A program made the translations under genes and the position numbers. Below the pieces are notes generated by a model. The model searched no databases. It saw only the letters and a list, made by a program, of their open reading frames with translations, and had not been told where the DNA came from. Source: Ardenticatenia bacterium (lineage in GTDB: Bacteria > Chloroflexota > Anaerolineae > 4572-78 > NAK82). Taken from it: 35,472 nucleotides of DNA. Location of the stretch: positions 1 through 35,472 of the forward strand of contig QEXY01000103.1 in the NCBI GenBank assembly GCA_003130875.1, given 5' to 3'. Below, in pieces: positions 1-9,234 of this stretch. Positions within the stretch are counted from its first letter, which is position 1; each line of letters begins with the position of its first letter.

Positions 1-2
1 AT

Positions 3-554
3 ACAGCATTGTTTGATTTAGGTTGCCTGCTGATTGCATTGTCCGTCCAGGGAACCCATGGAGCCTTGGTGTTGTATGCCAGTTTAGCAACAAGGGCACT
101 GGGTCTGGCGTTGTTGGGCATCGCGACAGAAGCGCTCTTAAAGGAGTCCAGTGAGGATTCTTTGACCAGCTTACGCAGCATAGGGCGACTTCAGCCGTTG
201 GCTGCTGTTGCTCTGATGATAGGGGGCTTCACGATAGCCGGTACTCCTTTGGCCGCCGGGTTCGCCGAACGTTGGCTTATGCTGCGCGATCTGGCCCAGT
301 TAGACGAGCGATGGGCATGGCTGGTTGTGTTGGCAGGTTTAGGGGTGGTGATCGCCTATCTGCGCGCATTATTCGCGTTACTACGAGCTGATGAAGCCGG
401 CTCTCGCATATTACGCCCCATATCGATCCTCTGGATACCCAGTGCGGTGTTGCTGCTCCTCTCGCTGGCATCTGTCACACTGGGCGTTTTTCCCAATCCT
501 ATCCTGCATATAGCGTCTGTATTGGTCGTCCTCTACCCGCTACCCCAATTTTAG
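3..554 (+). CDS. Complex I / Mrp antiporter-like membrane subunit, 3' end only
   Basis: The 5' end lies outside the window: the frame stays open to base 3, so the TTG at 9 is not the real start. About 183 C-terminal residues are visible and very hydrophobic, with about four membrane segments. A stretch near residues 60-90 (GGFTIAGTPLAAGF) matches the conserved segment of proton-translocating subunits of complex I (NuoL/M/N) and Mrp/hydrogenase-4-type antiporters, where a Gly/Pro-rich loop follows a broken helix. Such subunits conduct protons or cations across the cytoplasmic membrane. It converges on rsmI, 23 bases away, and a small palindrome (CAAACT/AGTTTG, 557-569) sits between them. I cannot tell NuoN from MrpD or HyfB from this fragment. 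Confidence 0.7.
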   Translation, partial: TALFDLGCLLIALSVQGTHGALVLYASLATRALGLALLGIATEALLKESSEDSLTSLRSIGRLQPLAAVALMIGGFTIAGTPLAAGFAERWLMLRDLAQLDERWAWLVVLAGLGVVIAYLRALFALLRADEAGSRILRPISILWIPSAVLLLLSLASVTLGVFPNPILHIASVLVVLYPLPQF

Positions 555-577
555 CACAAACTGAGTTTGAGCCATCG

Positions 578-1417
578 TCAATCTCTTTCGTGCTGAGAGC
601 TGTCCTGTATCGCCAATGCGTATACAGCCCTCCTGGACCAACCGGATGCACGCGCGACCTCACGCGCTGCAGCGCTGCGGTCAAACCCCTGGGCCAGGAG
701 CGAAGCGAGGGCCTCGCGGACGCGTGCTTCGTCCCAAGCCGTGGGTGGCAGTGCACCACCCACCACCAAGGTAAACTCACCACGAGGTTGGCGCTCTCGC
801 CATTCTGCATGGGCCTCTGCCAACGTACCTCGCCAAACTTCTTCATGGAGCTTGGTCAGTTCGCGGCAGATGGCACAAGGACGGTTGCCGCCCAAGATGA
901 CCTCCATGTCGGCCAGTGTCTGACGCAAACGGTGGGGCGCTTCGAAACAAACCAGTGTGGCGCGTACGCCGCTCACCTCGTGCAGTAAGGCACGGCGTGG
1001 GGCCGCACGTCGCGGCAGAAAACCCAAGAAGAAGAAACGGTCGCTTGGCAACCCGCTTACCGCAAGCGCGGTAATAATTGCCGATGGACCGGGTATGGGC
1101 ACCACCGCTATTCCATGCTCCAGAGCGGCGCGTACCAATTCATAACCAGGATCAGAAAAAAGCGGCGTACCTGCTTCACACACGAGCGCCACGTTTCCAT
1201 AGCGCAGTGTCTCGAGCAGCTGGTCGAGACGTTGGAGCTCGTTGTGCTCGAAGTAGCTCAGCATGGGCTTTTCGATCCCGAAGTGTGCCAACAGCCGGCC
1301 TGTCGTGCGGGTATCTTCTGTTGCGATCAGGTCACACTCGCGCAACACGCGCAATGCGCGCAGCGTAATGTCTTCGAGGTTTCCGATCGGTGTGGCAACA
1401 AGATAGAGGATGCCCAT
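578..1417 (-). CDS. rsmI: 16S rRNA (cytidine(1402)-2'-O)-methyltransferase RsmI
   Basis: This 279-residue protein (E. coli RsmI is 286) should 2'-O-methylate C1402 in the 16S rRNA decoding centre using S-adenosylmethionine. Family motifs are in order: LVATPIGNLEDIT at the N-terminus, EDTRTTGRLL, a Gly-rich segment GTPLFSDPG, and PGPSAIITAL with the tetrapyrrole-methylase fold, then a helical C-terminal tail. I placed the start at the ATG at 1417, because residues upstream of MGILYLVATPIGN are not family-like and this ATG shares one base with the selA stop (TAATG). That indicates translational coupling at the end of the membrane protein-selA-rsmI operon. Confidence 0.95.
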   Translation of the reverse strand: MGILYLVATPIGNLEDITLRALRVLRECDLIATEDTRTTGRLLAHFGIEKPMLSYFEHNELQRLDQLLETLRYGNVALVCEAGTPLFSDPGYELVRAALEHGIAVVPIPGPSAIITALAVSGLPSDRFFFLGFLPRRAAPRRALLHEVSGVRATLVCFEAPHRLRQTLADMEVILGGNRPCAICRELTKLHEEVWRGTLAEAHAEWRERQPRGEFTLVVGGALPPTAWDEARVREALASLLAQGFDRSAAAREVARASGWSRRAVYALAIQDSSQHERD

Positions 1418-2835
1418 TAGTGCGTCACAGATGGTGTTGCAAAGTCGCAAAGTGCCAGACGCAGCATAGCCAGCAATTCTTCATCCTGCTCGGGAAGTAC
1501 CGTACGTGCGTCGAGCAGGACATGTCCTTCTTCTATGCGGGCAACCACAGGCGTCTTCCCTCGGGGTGGCTGACGCAGGTGATATGCTAGGCTGTCTGGT
1601 GAGGACACAGCCAACGCCAGAGCCCAAGAGGGTAACTGCTGACCGGGCAGGCTGCCGCCGCCCACTGTCGCCTGAGTGGATATAATGGTAGTGTTCTTCA
1701 CGCCCCAGGCTTGCAGACGGCGCCGCCACCTTTGTACCCGTTGATGCAACGCCTCCGGCTGTGCAGCGATCATGCGCCACACGGGCAGCTCTTCCAGCGC
1801 CCGCCCTTCCAGGTAGCTGAGGAGCGTTGCTTCTAACGCCGCAAGGGTTGTCTTGTCCACTCGAACCGCACGGGCCAAGGGATGACGACGCAGGCGCGCG
1901 ATGAACTCCGCCTTCCCCAGAATCAAACCCGCCTGGGGACCTCCCAGCAGTTTGTCCCCGCTGGCGGTGACCAGTGCTGCGCCGGCAGCAATGCTCTCTT
2001 GAAGAGTGGGCTCGTGAGCCAGACCAAATTGCTGCGTGTCCAGCAAGCTCCCGCTGCCCAAATCGTCCATAACCGGTACTCCATGCTCTTCGCCCAACGC
2101 CACCAATTCCTTCAGAGTCGGTTCATAGACAAATCCACTCAATGTGAAGTTGCTGTGATGTACGCGCAGAATAAGCGCTGTGTTGACCGGATGCAAAGCC
2201 TCCGCATAATCGCGCACATATGTGCGGTTTGTGGTGCCAACCTCGACCAAGCGGGCGCCACTTTGACGCATCACATCCGGAATCCGGAAGCCACCGCCGA
2301 TCTCAACCAGTTGCCCACGGCTGATCAAAACCTCGCGGTCGCGCGCCAACGCACTTAGCACCAGCAAAACTGCCGCGGCATTGTTGTTGACCACGAGGGC
2401 ATCCTCAGCGCCGGTGAGTTGTTTCAATAAACGTGCAGCGTGGACGTAGCGCGAACCTCGCTCACCTTCCGTCAGATCATATTCCAGGTTACAGTAGCCG
2501 GCTGCGATACCAGCAGCCGCGCGGCGCGCACGCTCAGAAAGTGGAGCGCGGCCTAGATTCGTGTGAATGATCACTCCACTTGCGTTGATGACAGGCACTA
2601 GACTGGGGGTCAGCGCCATAGACAGCCGTTGCGCAGTATCCGCCAAGAGCGCTTCGTGGGATGGCGCAATGTCTCCCGCCTGAATCGCCTGGCGCGCCGC
2701 TTGCAATGCCGTGCGCAATGCTTCGGTCACGCGCGCATGTCCATATTGGGCAATGAGCTCCCGTGCCTCAGGCAGTTCCAGCAAACGGGACACAGCAGGA
2801 AGCTTGCGCAACTCTTCCACACTCATCGCATCCAT
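1417..2835 (-). CDS. selA: L-seryl-tRNA(Sec) selenium transferase SelA
   Basis: SelA is a PLP enzyme that converts seryl-tRNA(Sec) to selenocysteinyl-tRNA(Sec) using selenophosphate, so this genome probably makes selenoproteins. The protein is 472 residues (E. coli 463). It has the N-terminal helical start LRKLPAVSRLLELP, the INASGVIIHTNLGRAPL segment, and the PLP lysine in SGDKLLGGPQAG, which falls at about Lys295. I chose the ATG at 2835, two bases past the stop of the upstream membrane-protein gene and preceded by GGAGAG; the ATG at 2826 is an alternative. It is the middle gene of a leftward operon. No selB, selC or selD is visible in the window, and I saw no in-frame TGA selenoprotein gene here. 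Confidence 0.95.
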   Translation of the reverse strand: MDAMSVEELRKLPAVSRLLELPEARELIAQYGHARVTEALRTALQAARQAIQAGDIAPSHEALLADTAQRLSMALTPSLVPVINASGVIIHTNLGRAPLSERARRAAAGIAAGYCNLEYDLTEGERGSRYVHAARLLKQLTGAEDALVVNNNAAAVLLVLSALARDREVLISRGQLVEIGGGFRIPDVMRQSGARLVEVGTTNRTYVRDYAEALHPVNTALILRVHHSNFTLSGFVYEPTLKELVALGEEHGVPVMDDLGSGSLLDTQQFGLAHEPTLQESIAAGAALVTASGDKLLGGPQAGLILGKAEFIARLRRHPLARAVRVDKTTLAALEATLLSYLEGRALEELPVWRMIAAQPEALHQRVQRWRRRLQAWGVKNTTIISTQATVGGGSLPGQQLPSWALALAVSSPDSLAYHLRQPPRGKTPVVARIEEGHVLLDARTVLPEQDEELLAMLRLALCDFATPSVTH

Positions 2836-2837
2836 CC

Positions 2838-3224
2838 TCACTCTCCGCCACGCGTCAGAAAGAACGTTTCGGTCAACATCAATACCCCACCGATGATCAA
2901 CACCAAGGTGAGGCTGAGAAACCCCTCTTTTTGCAGCCAGCTGCATAAAACGCCAAATAACGCCACACTCACTCCCTCGCGCAGCAGGCGCAACGGATCT
3001 TTGCGCAACCAGTTTGGATGCGCAAAACGTTGATTCAGCACCCCAGCGACGGCCAGAGTAAGCCCTGCCAGGGCAATGGCCAATAAGGTCAAGAACAACC
3101 CTTGCATCAGCTCAGTGGGATAGGTGTGTATCACGAGGTACCATATGCCCACTGAGCTTACCCCAAAGCTGAGCACACCGATGGCAATCCAAGCTCCCAG
3201 TGTCACTTGCCTGCCTTCCCCCAT
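2838..3224 (-). CDS. Small integral membrane protein of unknown function
   Basis: I do not recognise this protein. From the ATG at 3224 it is 128 residues with about four hydrophobic helices. Two lie in the first 60 residues (GAWIAIGVLSFGVSSVGIWY, then LFLTLLAIALAGLTLAVAGV), followed by a basic loop (NWLRKDPLRLLREG) and two helices at the end. The frame stays open upstream to 3329, but the upstream residues read like non-coding sequence and a promoter lies inside that stretch, so the shorter start is favoured. It is the first gene of the operon with selA and rsmI, ending two bases before selA. Nothing ties it to selenium metabolism beyond position. Confidence 0.65.
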   Translation of the reverse strand: MGEGRQVTLGAWIAIGVLSFGVSSVGIWYLVIHTYPTELMQGLFLTLLAIALAGLTLAVAGVLNQRFAHPNWLRKDPLRLLREGVSVALFGVLCSWLQKEGFLSLTLVLIIGGVLMLTETFFLTRGGE

Positions 3225-3262
3225 CGGAATATAGCGTTGTCGAGAAGGAATACCTATAAGGC

Positions 3263-3291
3263 AGTATAACCCAAAATGGAGGGAAAGCCAA
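3263..3291 (-). promoter_or_regulatory. Sigma-70-type promoter for the membrane protein-selA-rsmI operon
   Basis: On the minus strand, TTGGCT (3286-3291) and TATACT (3263-3268) are separated by exactly 17 bases. Transcription would begin near 3256, giving a leader of about 30 bases before the ATG at 3224. Confidence 0.65.
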
Positions 3292-3346
3292 CGGGATTCG
3301 CCACCCCAGAATAGAACAGCAAGACACACTTCTGTCGTTCACTTTG

Positions 3347-3355
3347 TGCTACAAT
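3347..3355 (+). promoter_or_regulatory. Possible extended -10 promoter for trmFO
   Basis: TG-C-TACAAT is an extended -10 element, with TG at 3347-3348 and the hexamer at 3350-3355. The -35 region is weak. It lies about 48 bases before the trmFO start and is divergent from the selA operon promoter. Confidence 0.4.
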
Positions 3356-3402
3356 AGCGGCGATGCAACGCGAAATCCGAGTTGCCACGGATGGGAGTGG
3401 CT

Positions 3403-4761
3403 ATGGACTATGAGCTAATGGTCATTGGGGGTGGTCTGGCAGGGTGTGAAGCGGCCTGGCAAGCGGCACGCTGCGGGGTTCGCGTCACCCTGATCGAAAT
3501 GCGCCCGCTGCGGCGTACACAAGCCCATACCACCGATCAGTTAGCTGAGCTGGTGTGTTCCAATTCACTAGGCGCACGAGCGATCGATCGTGCATTGGGT
3601 TTGCTCAAGGAAGAGATGCGCCGTATGGGGTCATTGATCATCGCTCAGGCGGAACACACCGCGTTGCCAGCGGGGGATGCATTGGCAGTCGACCGCGAGC
3701 GCTTTGCGGAGGCGGTCACCGCATGCATTACGACGCACCCATATATTGATTTACAGCGTGTTGAGGCAACGTCGATCCCAGATGTGCCCATCATCATCGC
3801 CAGCGGGCCGCTTACCACAGAAGCACTGGCGCGTTCACTTGTGCAGCTCACCGGCGAGGAAAACTTATATTTCTTTGATGCGATGGCACCCATTGTCACC
3901 GCCGAATCAATCAATATGGAAATCGCTTTTCGCGCCAGCCGCTACGGACGCGGTGAGCAGGAAGAAGGAGATTATATCAACTGCCCTATGACCGAAGCGG
4001 AGTACGACCGCTTCTTGAATGCTCTGCTTTCCGCAGAACGGATCCCGCTGCGCGATTTCGAGCAATCGGATGCCCGTTTCTTCGAAGCGTGCCTTCCGGT
4101 GGAGGTCTTGGCGGCACGAGGACGGGATGCCTTGCGCTATGGACCATTGCGACCTGTGGGTCTGATCGACCCACGCACAGGGCAACAACCCTTTGCGGTG
4201 GTCCAACTACGCCAGGACAACCTGGCAGCGAGCTTATACAACATAGTGGGCTTTCAAACCAACCTGCGCTGGTCGGAGCAGGAGCGCGTCTTCCGTCTCA
4301 TTCCAGGGCTGGAAAGGGCCGAGTTTGTGCGCTTCGGACAGATGCACCGCAACACCTTCGTCAATGCGCCACGAGTGCTGGATGAGTCCCTGCGCGTGCG
4401 TACATTGTTGACGAAACGTGATACGCCGGTGTGGTTGGCAGGACAGATCACTGGCAGTGAGGGGTACGTGGGCAGCGCCCTGACCGGCCTGGTGGCCGGG
4501 CTGAATGCAGTATGTTACCTGCGAGGACTGCCCCCACTGGAGTTCCCCCATACCACTATGACAGGCGCCTTGCTGCACTACTTGACCCATGCAGACCCCC
4601 GCCATTTTCAGCCGATGAAGGCGAACTTCGGACTTCTGCCGCCGCTGGAACACCCTCCCAGACGTAAACGCGAACGGCATCGGGCACTAGCACAGCGTGC
4701 CCTGCACGACCTGGAGGCTGTGTTACAAACCATAGCACACTTGCGCGCGTCAAGTGGATGA
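3403..4761 (+). CDS. trmFO: Methylenetetrahydrofolate-tRNA-(uracil-5-)-methyltransferase TrmFO
   Basis: TrmFO makes 5-methyluridine at position 54 of the tRNA T-loop, using methylenetetrahydrofolate as carbon donor and FADH2 as reductant. The protein has the N-terminal FAD-binding [14 protein letters not shown], then [25 protein letters not shown], the [14 protein letters not shown] stretch with the family cysteine, and [18 protein letters not shown] near residue 350. I chose the ATG at 3403 (452 residues) because it is preceded by GGGAG and yields the standard [11 protein letters not shown] start. In-frame starts at 3382 and 3391 are possible. It stands alone and ends on a hairpin shared with the convergent gene. 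Its presence is typical of Firmicutes, Chloroflexota and some other bacteria rather than enterobacteria, which use TrmA. Confidence 0.95.
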   Translation: MDYELMVIGGGLAGCEAAWQAARCGVRVTLIEMRPLRRTQAHTTDQLAELVCSNSLGARAIDRALGLLKEEMRRMGSLIIAQAEHTALPAGDALAVDRERFAEAVTACITTHPYIDLQRVEATSIPDVPIIIASGPLTTEALARSLVQLTGEENLYFFDAMAPIVTAESINMEIAFRASRYGRGEQEEGDYINCPMTEAEYDRFLNALLSAERIPLRDFEQSDARFFEACLPVEVLAARGRDALRYGPLRPVGLIDPRTGQQPFAVVQLRQDNLAASLYNIVGFQTNLRWSEQERVFRLIPGLERAEFVRFGQMHRNTFVNAPRVLDESLRVRTLLTKRDTPVWLAGQITGSEGYVGSALTGLVAGLNAVCYLRGLPPLEFPHTTMTGALLHYLTHADPRHFQPMKANFGLLPPLEHPPRRKRERHRALAQRALHDLEAVLQTIAHLRASSG

Positions 4762-4791
4762 TCCTGGTGGTACCCGCTACAGGGATCATCC
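4756..4791. terminator. Bidirectional hairpin between trmFO and the PLP-enzyme gene
   Basis: Perfect 9-bp arms GGATGATCC (4756-4764) and GGATCATCC (4783-4791) with an 18-base loop overlap the trmFO stop codon, between two convergent genes. There is no clear T-tract on either side, so it may be a weak or factor-assisted terminator. Confidence 0.5.
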
Positions 4792-4807
4792 ATATCCCGG
4801 TCGTCAG

Positions 4808-6067
4808 TCACTGGCTGGCACGCAAGGCTTGATCCAGATCTTCTTGCAAGTCAGCGACGTGCTCAAGGCCTACGGACATGCGAAATGTCCCAGGCAAGAT
4901 ACCCAACGCATTCAGCCGCTCTGGTCCCAACCAGCGATGGGTGCTGGTAGCCGGATTGACAATGAGTGAGTAACAATCTCCCAGCGTGGTGGCGGGTAAG
5001 ATGATGCGCAGAGCGTCGAGAAAACGTGCAGCGCGTGCTTGATCACAGTTGGTGATGTCGAAACTCAGCATTGCCCCATAGCGCCCCGGCTCGAAAATGC
5101 GCCGGGCGATGGCGTGCTGGGGATGGTCAGGCAAACCAGCGTAACGCACCCGATCCACTAATGGATGCGCAGCTAAGAATTGCGCAATCTCTTGAGCGTT
5201 GGCGCAATGACGTTCCATACGTAGCGCAAATGTCTTCAGGCCGCGTAATGCGAGCCAGGCTTCATTCGGGCCTAAGGGACAGCCTACTTGTGTCAGCAGT
5301 GAGTGAAGCATGTCGAAGTCATCTCTGGCACAGCACACCGACCCGGCCAAAACATCCCCGTGTCCGGAGAGAAACTTGCTGACACTGTGCACGACGAAGT
5401 CAGCGCCCAACCGGAAGGGTTTCATAAGATAAGGGGTCGTGAACGTGTTATCCACCACCACCCGTGCGCCATAATGGTGCGCCATCTCGATCACAGCAGG
5501 TGCGTCGATAATCCTGGTCAGCGGATTGGTCATCACCTCGAAATAGACCACTCGTGGCCTGAACGCGCGCATGGCTTCCTCCAGCCGGTTGAGGTCGGTG
5601 AAGTCGGCGAAGGCGGTCGGTGCACCTAGGTGGGGAAACACATTTTCCACCATCGTGTATACACTGCCATATACATCGCTGGAGCAGAGGATACCACCTT
5701 TTGCGCCGGCGCCGGCAGCAAGCAGCGCTAGATGACTGGCTGCCATCCCTGATGCACATACATGCGTGGTCTCAGCGGCTTCGAGAGTGGAGATGGCACG
5801 TTCCAGAGCAGTGCTTGTCGGCGAGCCTTCGCGGGAATAGACGTAACCGGGCTTGCGATAAAACAGACGGTCTTCCAGCTGAGCATAATTATCGTAGAGG
5901 AAGGTAGTAGCGTTATAAATGGGCGTACTGGAGCTCCAAAAATCATATTTCTCCCACCGCTCGCCGGCGTGGAGGCACTGAGTTTCCATGTAGCGATGAA
6001 GATAGCGTCCATCCGCCTGGCGATTTTCTGCATGACGTCGTAAGGTGGCGTTATGATGCTCGTTCAT
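4808..6067 (-). CDS. Cys/Met-metabolism PLP enzyme (cystathionine gamma-synthase / methionine gamma-lyase type)
   Basis: This 419-residue protein belongs to the PLP fold-type I transsulfuration family, which makes or breaks C-S bonds at the gamma carbon of homoserine- or cysteine-derived amino acids. Visible motifs: ETQCLHAGERW near residue 27, YSREGSPTSTALE, SGMAAS, the PLP-phosphate and Asp region VVVDNTFTTPYL, and the Schiff-base lysine in SVSKFLSGHGD (Lys231). The C-terminus has the family's GDCYSLIVNPATSTH. An N-terminal extension of about 26 residues precedes the usual start, and an internal ATG at 5989 is an alternative. Synthase, gamma-lyase and O-acylhomoserine sulfhydrylase cannot be separated by eye. 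It follows the MttB-family gene by 52 bases on the same strand, so it is probably co-transcribed with glpK and that gene. Confidence 0.85.
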   Translation of the reverse strand: MNEHHNATLRRHAENRQADGRYLHRYMETQCLHAGERWEKYDFWSSSTPIYNATTFLYDNYAQLEDRLFYRKPGYVYSREGSPTSTALERAISTLEAAETTHVCASGMAASHLALLAAGAGAKGGILCSSDVYGSVYTMVENVFPHLGAPTAFADFTDLNRLEEAMRAFRPRVVYFEVMTNPLTRIIDAPAVIEMAHHYGARVVVDNTFTTPYLMKPFRLGADFVVHSVSKFLSGHGDVLAGSVCCARDDFDMLHSLLTQVGCPLGPNEAWLALRGLKTFALRMERHCANAQEIAQFLAAHPLVDRVRYAGLPDHPQHAIARRIFEPGRYGAMLSFDITNCDQARAARFLDALRIILPATTLGDCYSLIVNPATSTHRWLGPERLNALGILPGTFRMSVGLEHVADLQEDLDQALRASQ

Positions 6068-6119
6068 TTAGCCGCTCGCTTTCCAGAATGTGATATGAAA
6101 ATAAGGTGGTACAGGGGGC

Positions 6120-7568
6120 TCAACTGTTCCCCAATTCTCGTTCTGCACGCAAAACCACTTCGCGTAGTGCACGCTTGACATCCTCGGACAGAGAAGATGG
6201 ACGGTGCTCAGCCAAGATCGCCTCCACCCGTTGCGCCGCTCGCATTTCCATCGAGGTTGCCCCGTGAGAAGCCCAAACAGCATAGACATTCTTATCGGTC
6301 AGCCGTGAATAATGCGCCTCACGGAAGTGACGCAGAGTGTGGGGATGCTCGAGATAGCTTCCGGTTGGCCCCAACTCCTCAACCACTTCAAGTGCCAGCG
6401 TTTCGTCATCCACGCGAACCCCTTTAGTGGCAGCACGTAGAAAGCTCAGGATATCATCGGCGACCACCATTAAGGCCAAGGAACCCTGCATGCCGGCGTC
6501 CATAAAGCCCACATCATGGACGAAGTTGGCCCCGTGCAGCAACGCTGTCATTAGACTGAGCGTGACCTCGAAACCACATTGCTGGTCAAGCACCTTGGAA
6601 TCGGTGGCACCCCCCAGCCCAAAGACGGGAAGGTCGTAAAATTTCCCCATTGCGGTTGCCACTCCCTGTTCCTCAGCCAAGACGTAATTGCCCACCATCG
6701 TTTGCAGATTGTAAGGACCACCGTTCCAGCCGGCCACAGCCACCGGCGCCCCCTCGCGTATCAATTGCGTCAGGACAATGCCCAACAGAGTGCCGGCGTT
6801 CAGCATCGCCATACAACCGGCGGTGGTGACCGGCGCATTGACCCCTCCCGCATTAAGAGGGATATACATCTGAGGCAGGCCACGTTCCGCCAGATATATG
6901 GATTTCTGCAAGGCTTCGGCGTTGGCGATCAGGCCGGAGGTCAGATTAATGTAACATGCTGCGAACGGACGCTCCTGGAACGCTTGACGACTGCCCGCCA
7001 CAATTTCGCACATTTCCACTGCCGCCACGCAACCGGCGAGATCGGGGGTCACGAATACAATCGGTTTGGTCGTGTGATTCAGCATGGCTTCCATCTGATA
7101 GCGGTCGTAAATGCGACCGTCCACATCTGAGGGCAGAAACATCGACATGACAAAATCGATCTCAGGTAGCGCATCCTGGACGATCGCTGCTTCGATGACA
7201 TCCTGAAGCACCGCTTTGCGGCGCGTTCCGGTGCGATGATCGAGCACGTAGAGGCAATCGGAGCCACCACCAAAATAGCAACGATACCCGCCTGCCCGGA
7301 TCACCACACGTCCATTACGGTCACACAGGCGCATCTGATGGGGCACCGTACTCAATGCACGCTGCACCATGGTCTCCGACAGACGCACCCGAATGCCGTC
7401 CACCCGCGCGCCACCGCGTCGGAGCAATTCGCGCGCTTCTGCGTAGTGCACATCCACCCCTACCCGATCGAGGATTTCCAAGCTGGCTGCATGGATGTGT
7501 TCGCATTCTTTTCTGCTCAAACGGCTGTACGGGGCACTGGCAATAGGTACTTGGTGAGCCTCAATCAT
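6120..7568 (-). CDS. MttB-family (trimethylamine methyltransferase-like) protein, non-pyrrolysine, copy 1
   Basis: Members of this superfamily move a methyl group from a quaternary or tertiary amine to the cobalt of a partner corrinoid protein. The frame has no internal TAG, so it is a non-pyrrolysine member, the class that includes glycine-betaine, carnitine and proline-betaine methyltransferases. It has the N-terminal repeat-like CEHIHAASLEILDRVGVDVH, TTKPIVFVTPD, the GGATDSKVLDQQCGFE segment, and the C-terminal LGPTGSYLEHPHTLRHFRE signature. The frame extends far upstream into glpK sequence; the ATG at 7568 gives 482 residues, the normal family size. It lies 28 bases after the glpK stop. 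Its substrate is unknown, and no corrinoid-protein gene is adjacent. The C-terminal motif fits the canonical subfamily better than copies 3 and 4 do. Confidence 0.85.
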   Translation of the reverse strand: MIEAHQVPIASAPYSRLSRKECEHIHAASLEILDRVGVDVHYAEARELLRRGGARVDGIRVRLSETMVQRALSTVPHQMRLCDRNGRVVIRAGGYRCYFGGGSDCLYVLDHRTGTRRKAVLQDVIEAAIVQDALPEIDFVMSMFLPSDVDGRIYDRYQMEAMLNHTTKPIVFVTPDLAGCVAAVEMCEIVAGSRQAFQERPFAACYINLTSGLIANAEALQKSIYLAERGLPQMYIPLNAGGVNAPVTTAGCMAMLNAGTLLGIVLTQLIREGAPVAVAGWNGGPYNLQTMVGNYVLAEEQGVATAMGKFYDLPVFGLGGATDSKVLDQQCGFEVTLSLMTALLHGANFVHDVGFMDAGMQGSLALMVVADDILSFLRAATKGVRVDDETLALEVVEELGPTGSYLEHPHTLRHFREAHYSRLTDKNVYAVWASHGATSMEMRAAQRVEAILAEHRPSSLSEDVKRALREVVLRAERELGNS

Positions 7569-7596
7569 AGAAAGATCTATCCCTTCGTGAAAGGAT

Positions 7597-9108
7597 TTAC
7601 TCAAGCCATCCGATGGCACGTTCGACCGCTTGTAGCCAGCGTCGGTAGAGGCGTTCCCGTCGCGTGGCATCCATGTGAGGCTGCCAACACTGATCGGAGA
7701 TCCATTGAGCACGCAGCGCGTCCGTCGAGCTCCACAGCCCTGCTGCCAGGCCCGCAGCATAAGCGGCGCCCAGAGCAGTGGTCTCGCTGACCCGTGGACG
7801 CACCACCGGCACACCTAAGATATCGGCCTGGAACTGCATCAACAGCGCGTTGGAGACCATACCCCCATCCACCTTGAGCAGCTGGATGGCTATGCCGGTG
7901 TCGCGCTGCATCGCCTCCAGGACGGCACGCGTCTGAAAAGCTGTTGCCTCCAGTGCGGCCCGGGCTAGATGACCCTTATGGGTATGACGCGTCAATCCGA
8001 TGATGAGTCCACGCGCATCCGCACGCCAATAGGGCGCAAACAAACCCGAGAATGCCGGCACGAAGTAGACATCGCCGTTGTCCTCAACCGTGCGTGCCAG
8101 GGTCTCCACCTCAGCTGAGGTGGAGATGATGCCCAAGTTGTCACGCAACCACTGCACCAGTGCTCCGGCAATGGCGACGGAACCCTCCAGAGCGTACACC
8201 ACCGGTTGATCACCCAAACGATAGGCCACCGTGGTGAGCAATCCGCTCGATGAGGGCAAAACCGCATGACCGGTGTTCAGCAACATGAAATAGCCAGTGC
8301 CATAGGTGTTTTTCACCTCACCCACCGAGAAACAGGCCTGACCCACCAAAGCAGCTTGCTGATCTCCCAGAATGCCGCACACGGGTAATGTGGCATCGAA
8401 AGGACCTCGCCGCTCAGTATAGGCGTTTGTCTTCGGATCGGCAGAGGGCACAATGCGCGGCAGCATCTGGCGTGGAATGCCAAACAAGCGGAGAAGCTCT
8501 TCATCCCAATCAAGGGTGTGCAAATTCATCAGCAGGGTACGGCTGGCATTAGTCACGTCGGTGATGTGTATGCCGCCATACGGGCCGCCGCTGAGCCACC
8601 ACACGAGCCAGCTGTCCACCGTGCCAAAAAGAGCATCACCGCGTTCTGCATCGGAACGGAGTCCGGGCACGTGCTCCAGCAACCAATACAGTTTGGGAGC
8701 CGAGAAATAAGTAGTGAGGGGCAGGCCGGTTATAGCGCGCAGATGGTCCTGCACTCCCTCCTCCGCCAGCCTTTGACAGATTTCGCGGGTACGTGTGTCC
8801 TGCCACACGATTGCGGGATAGTAGGGTTTCCCCGTGTGGCGATTCCATACGACGATGGTCTCGCGCTGATTGGTGATGCCCACCGCGGTCAATGCCTGAG
8901 GTGCCACGTTTGCTATAGCGCGTGCCTCGCGGATTACTTCTTGAGTAGCTTGCCAGATTTCTAAAGGGTCATGTTCAACCCAGCCGGGTTGTGGGTAAAA
9001 TTGGCGATGTTCCCGCTGGACTATGGTGCGCAAATGACCGTTTTGATCGAAAAGCGCACAGCGTGTACTGGTGGTACCTTGATCGATGGCTACGATAAAC
9101 GCGTTCAT
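7597..9108 (-). CDS. glpK: Glycerol kinase GlpK
   Basis: GlpK phosphorylates glycerol to sn-glycerol-3-phosphate with ATP in the cytoplasm. The 503-residue protein matches family length (E. coli 502). It shows the FGGY-kinase N-terminal phosphate loop [17 protein letters not shown], the glycerol-binding [18 protein letters not shown] and IVWQDTR segments, [11 protein letters not shown] in the ATPase core, and [19 protein letters not shown] in the C-terminal domain. The start [10 protein letters not shown] at 9108 is standard; the open frame upstream lacks family sequence. A 7-bp hairpin lies in its leader, and no strong promoter or ribosome site is obvious. It is the first gene of a leftward cluster with an MttB homologue and a PLP enzyme. 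No glpF or glpD is nearby. Confidence 0.93.
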   Translation of the reverse strand: MNAFIVAIDQGTTSTRCALFDQNGHLRTIVQREHRQFYPQPGWVEHDPLEIWQATQEVIREARAIANVAPQALTAVGITNQRETIVVWNRHTGKPYYPAIVWQDTRTREICQRLAEEGVQDHLRAITGLPLTTYFSAPKLYWLLEHVPGLRSDAERGDALFGTVDSWLVWWLSGGPYGGIHITDVTNASRTLLMNLHTLDWDEELLRLFGIPRQMLPRIVPSADPKTNAYTERRGPFDATLPVCGILGDQQAALVGQACFSVGEVKNTYGTGYFMLLNTGHAVLPSSSGLLTTVAYRLGDQPVVYALEGSVAIAGALVQWLRDNLGIISTSAEVETLARTVEDNGDVYFVPAFSGLFAPYWRADARGLIIGLTRHTHKGHLARAALEATAFQTRAVLEAMQRDTGIAIQLLKVDGGMVSNALLMQFQADILGVPVVRPRVSETTALGAAYAAGLAAGLWSSTDALRAQWISDQCWQPHMDATRRERLYRRWLQAVERAIGWLE

Positions 9109-9129
9109 AAAATGGTGCCTGCGCACTCC

Positions 9130-9148
9130 GCGCGAGAGAAGCTCGCGC
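9130..9148. other. GC-rich hairpin in the glpK leader
   Basis: Perfect 7-bp arms GCGCGAG (9130-9136) and CTCGCGC (9142-9148) with a 5-base loop lie 21 bases before the glpK start. It could influence translation, but nothing else supports a role. Confidence 0.4.
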
Positions 9149-9234
9149 CGAATGTTAATACATCTCAGAAAGACGAGCAACCGCTCCAGGTGATGGAGTG
9201 TGCCTCTCTTCACAACGAGCGCTGGAAAGTGCAT

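Noticed and set aside
3225-3329. Longer N-terminus of the small membrane protein
   Set aside because: It overlaps the clear promoter at 3263-3291 on the same strand and the added residues do not look like coding sequence.
578-4761. Many long open frames opposite rsmI, selA and trmFO
   Set aside because: They are antisense shadows of GC-rich genes, with no ribosome sites or recognisable protein features.
7569-7814. N-terminal extension of MttB copy 1 by 82 residues
   Set aside because: It would run back through the glpK stop and coding region in another frame; the family-like start is at 7568.
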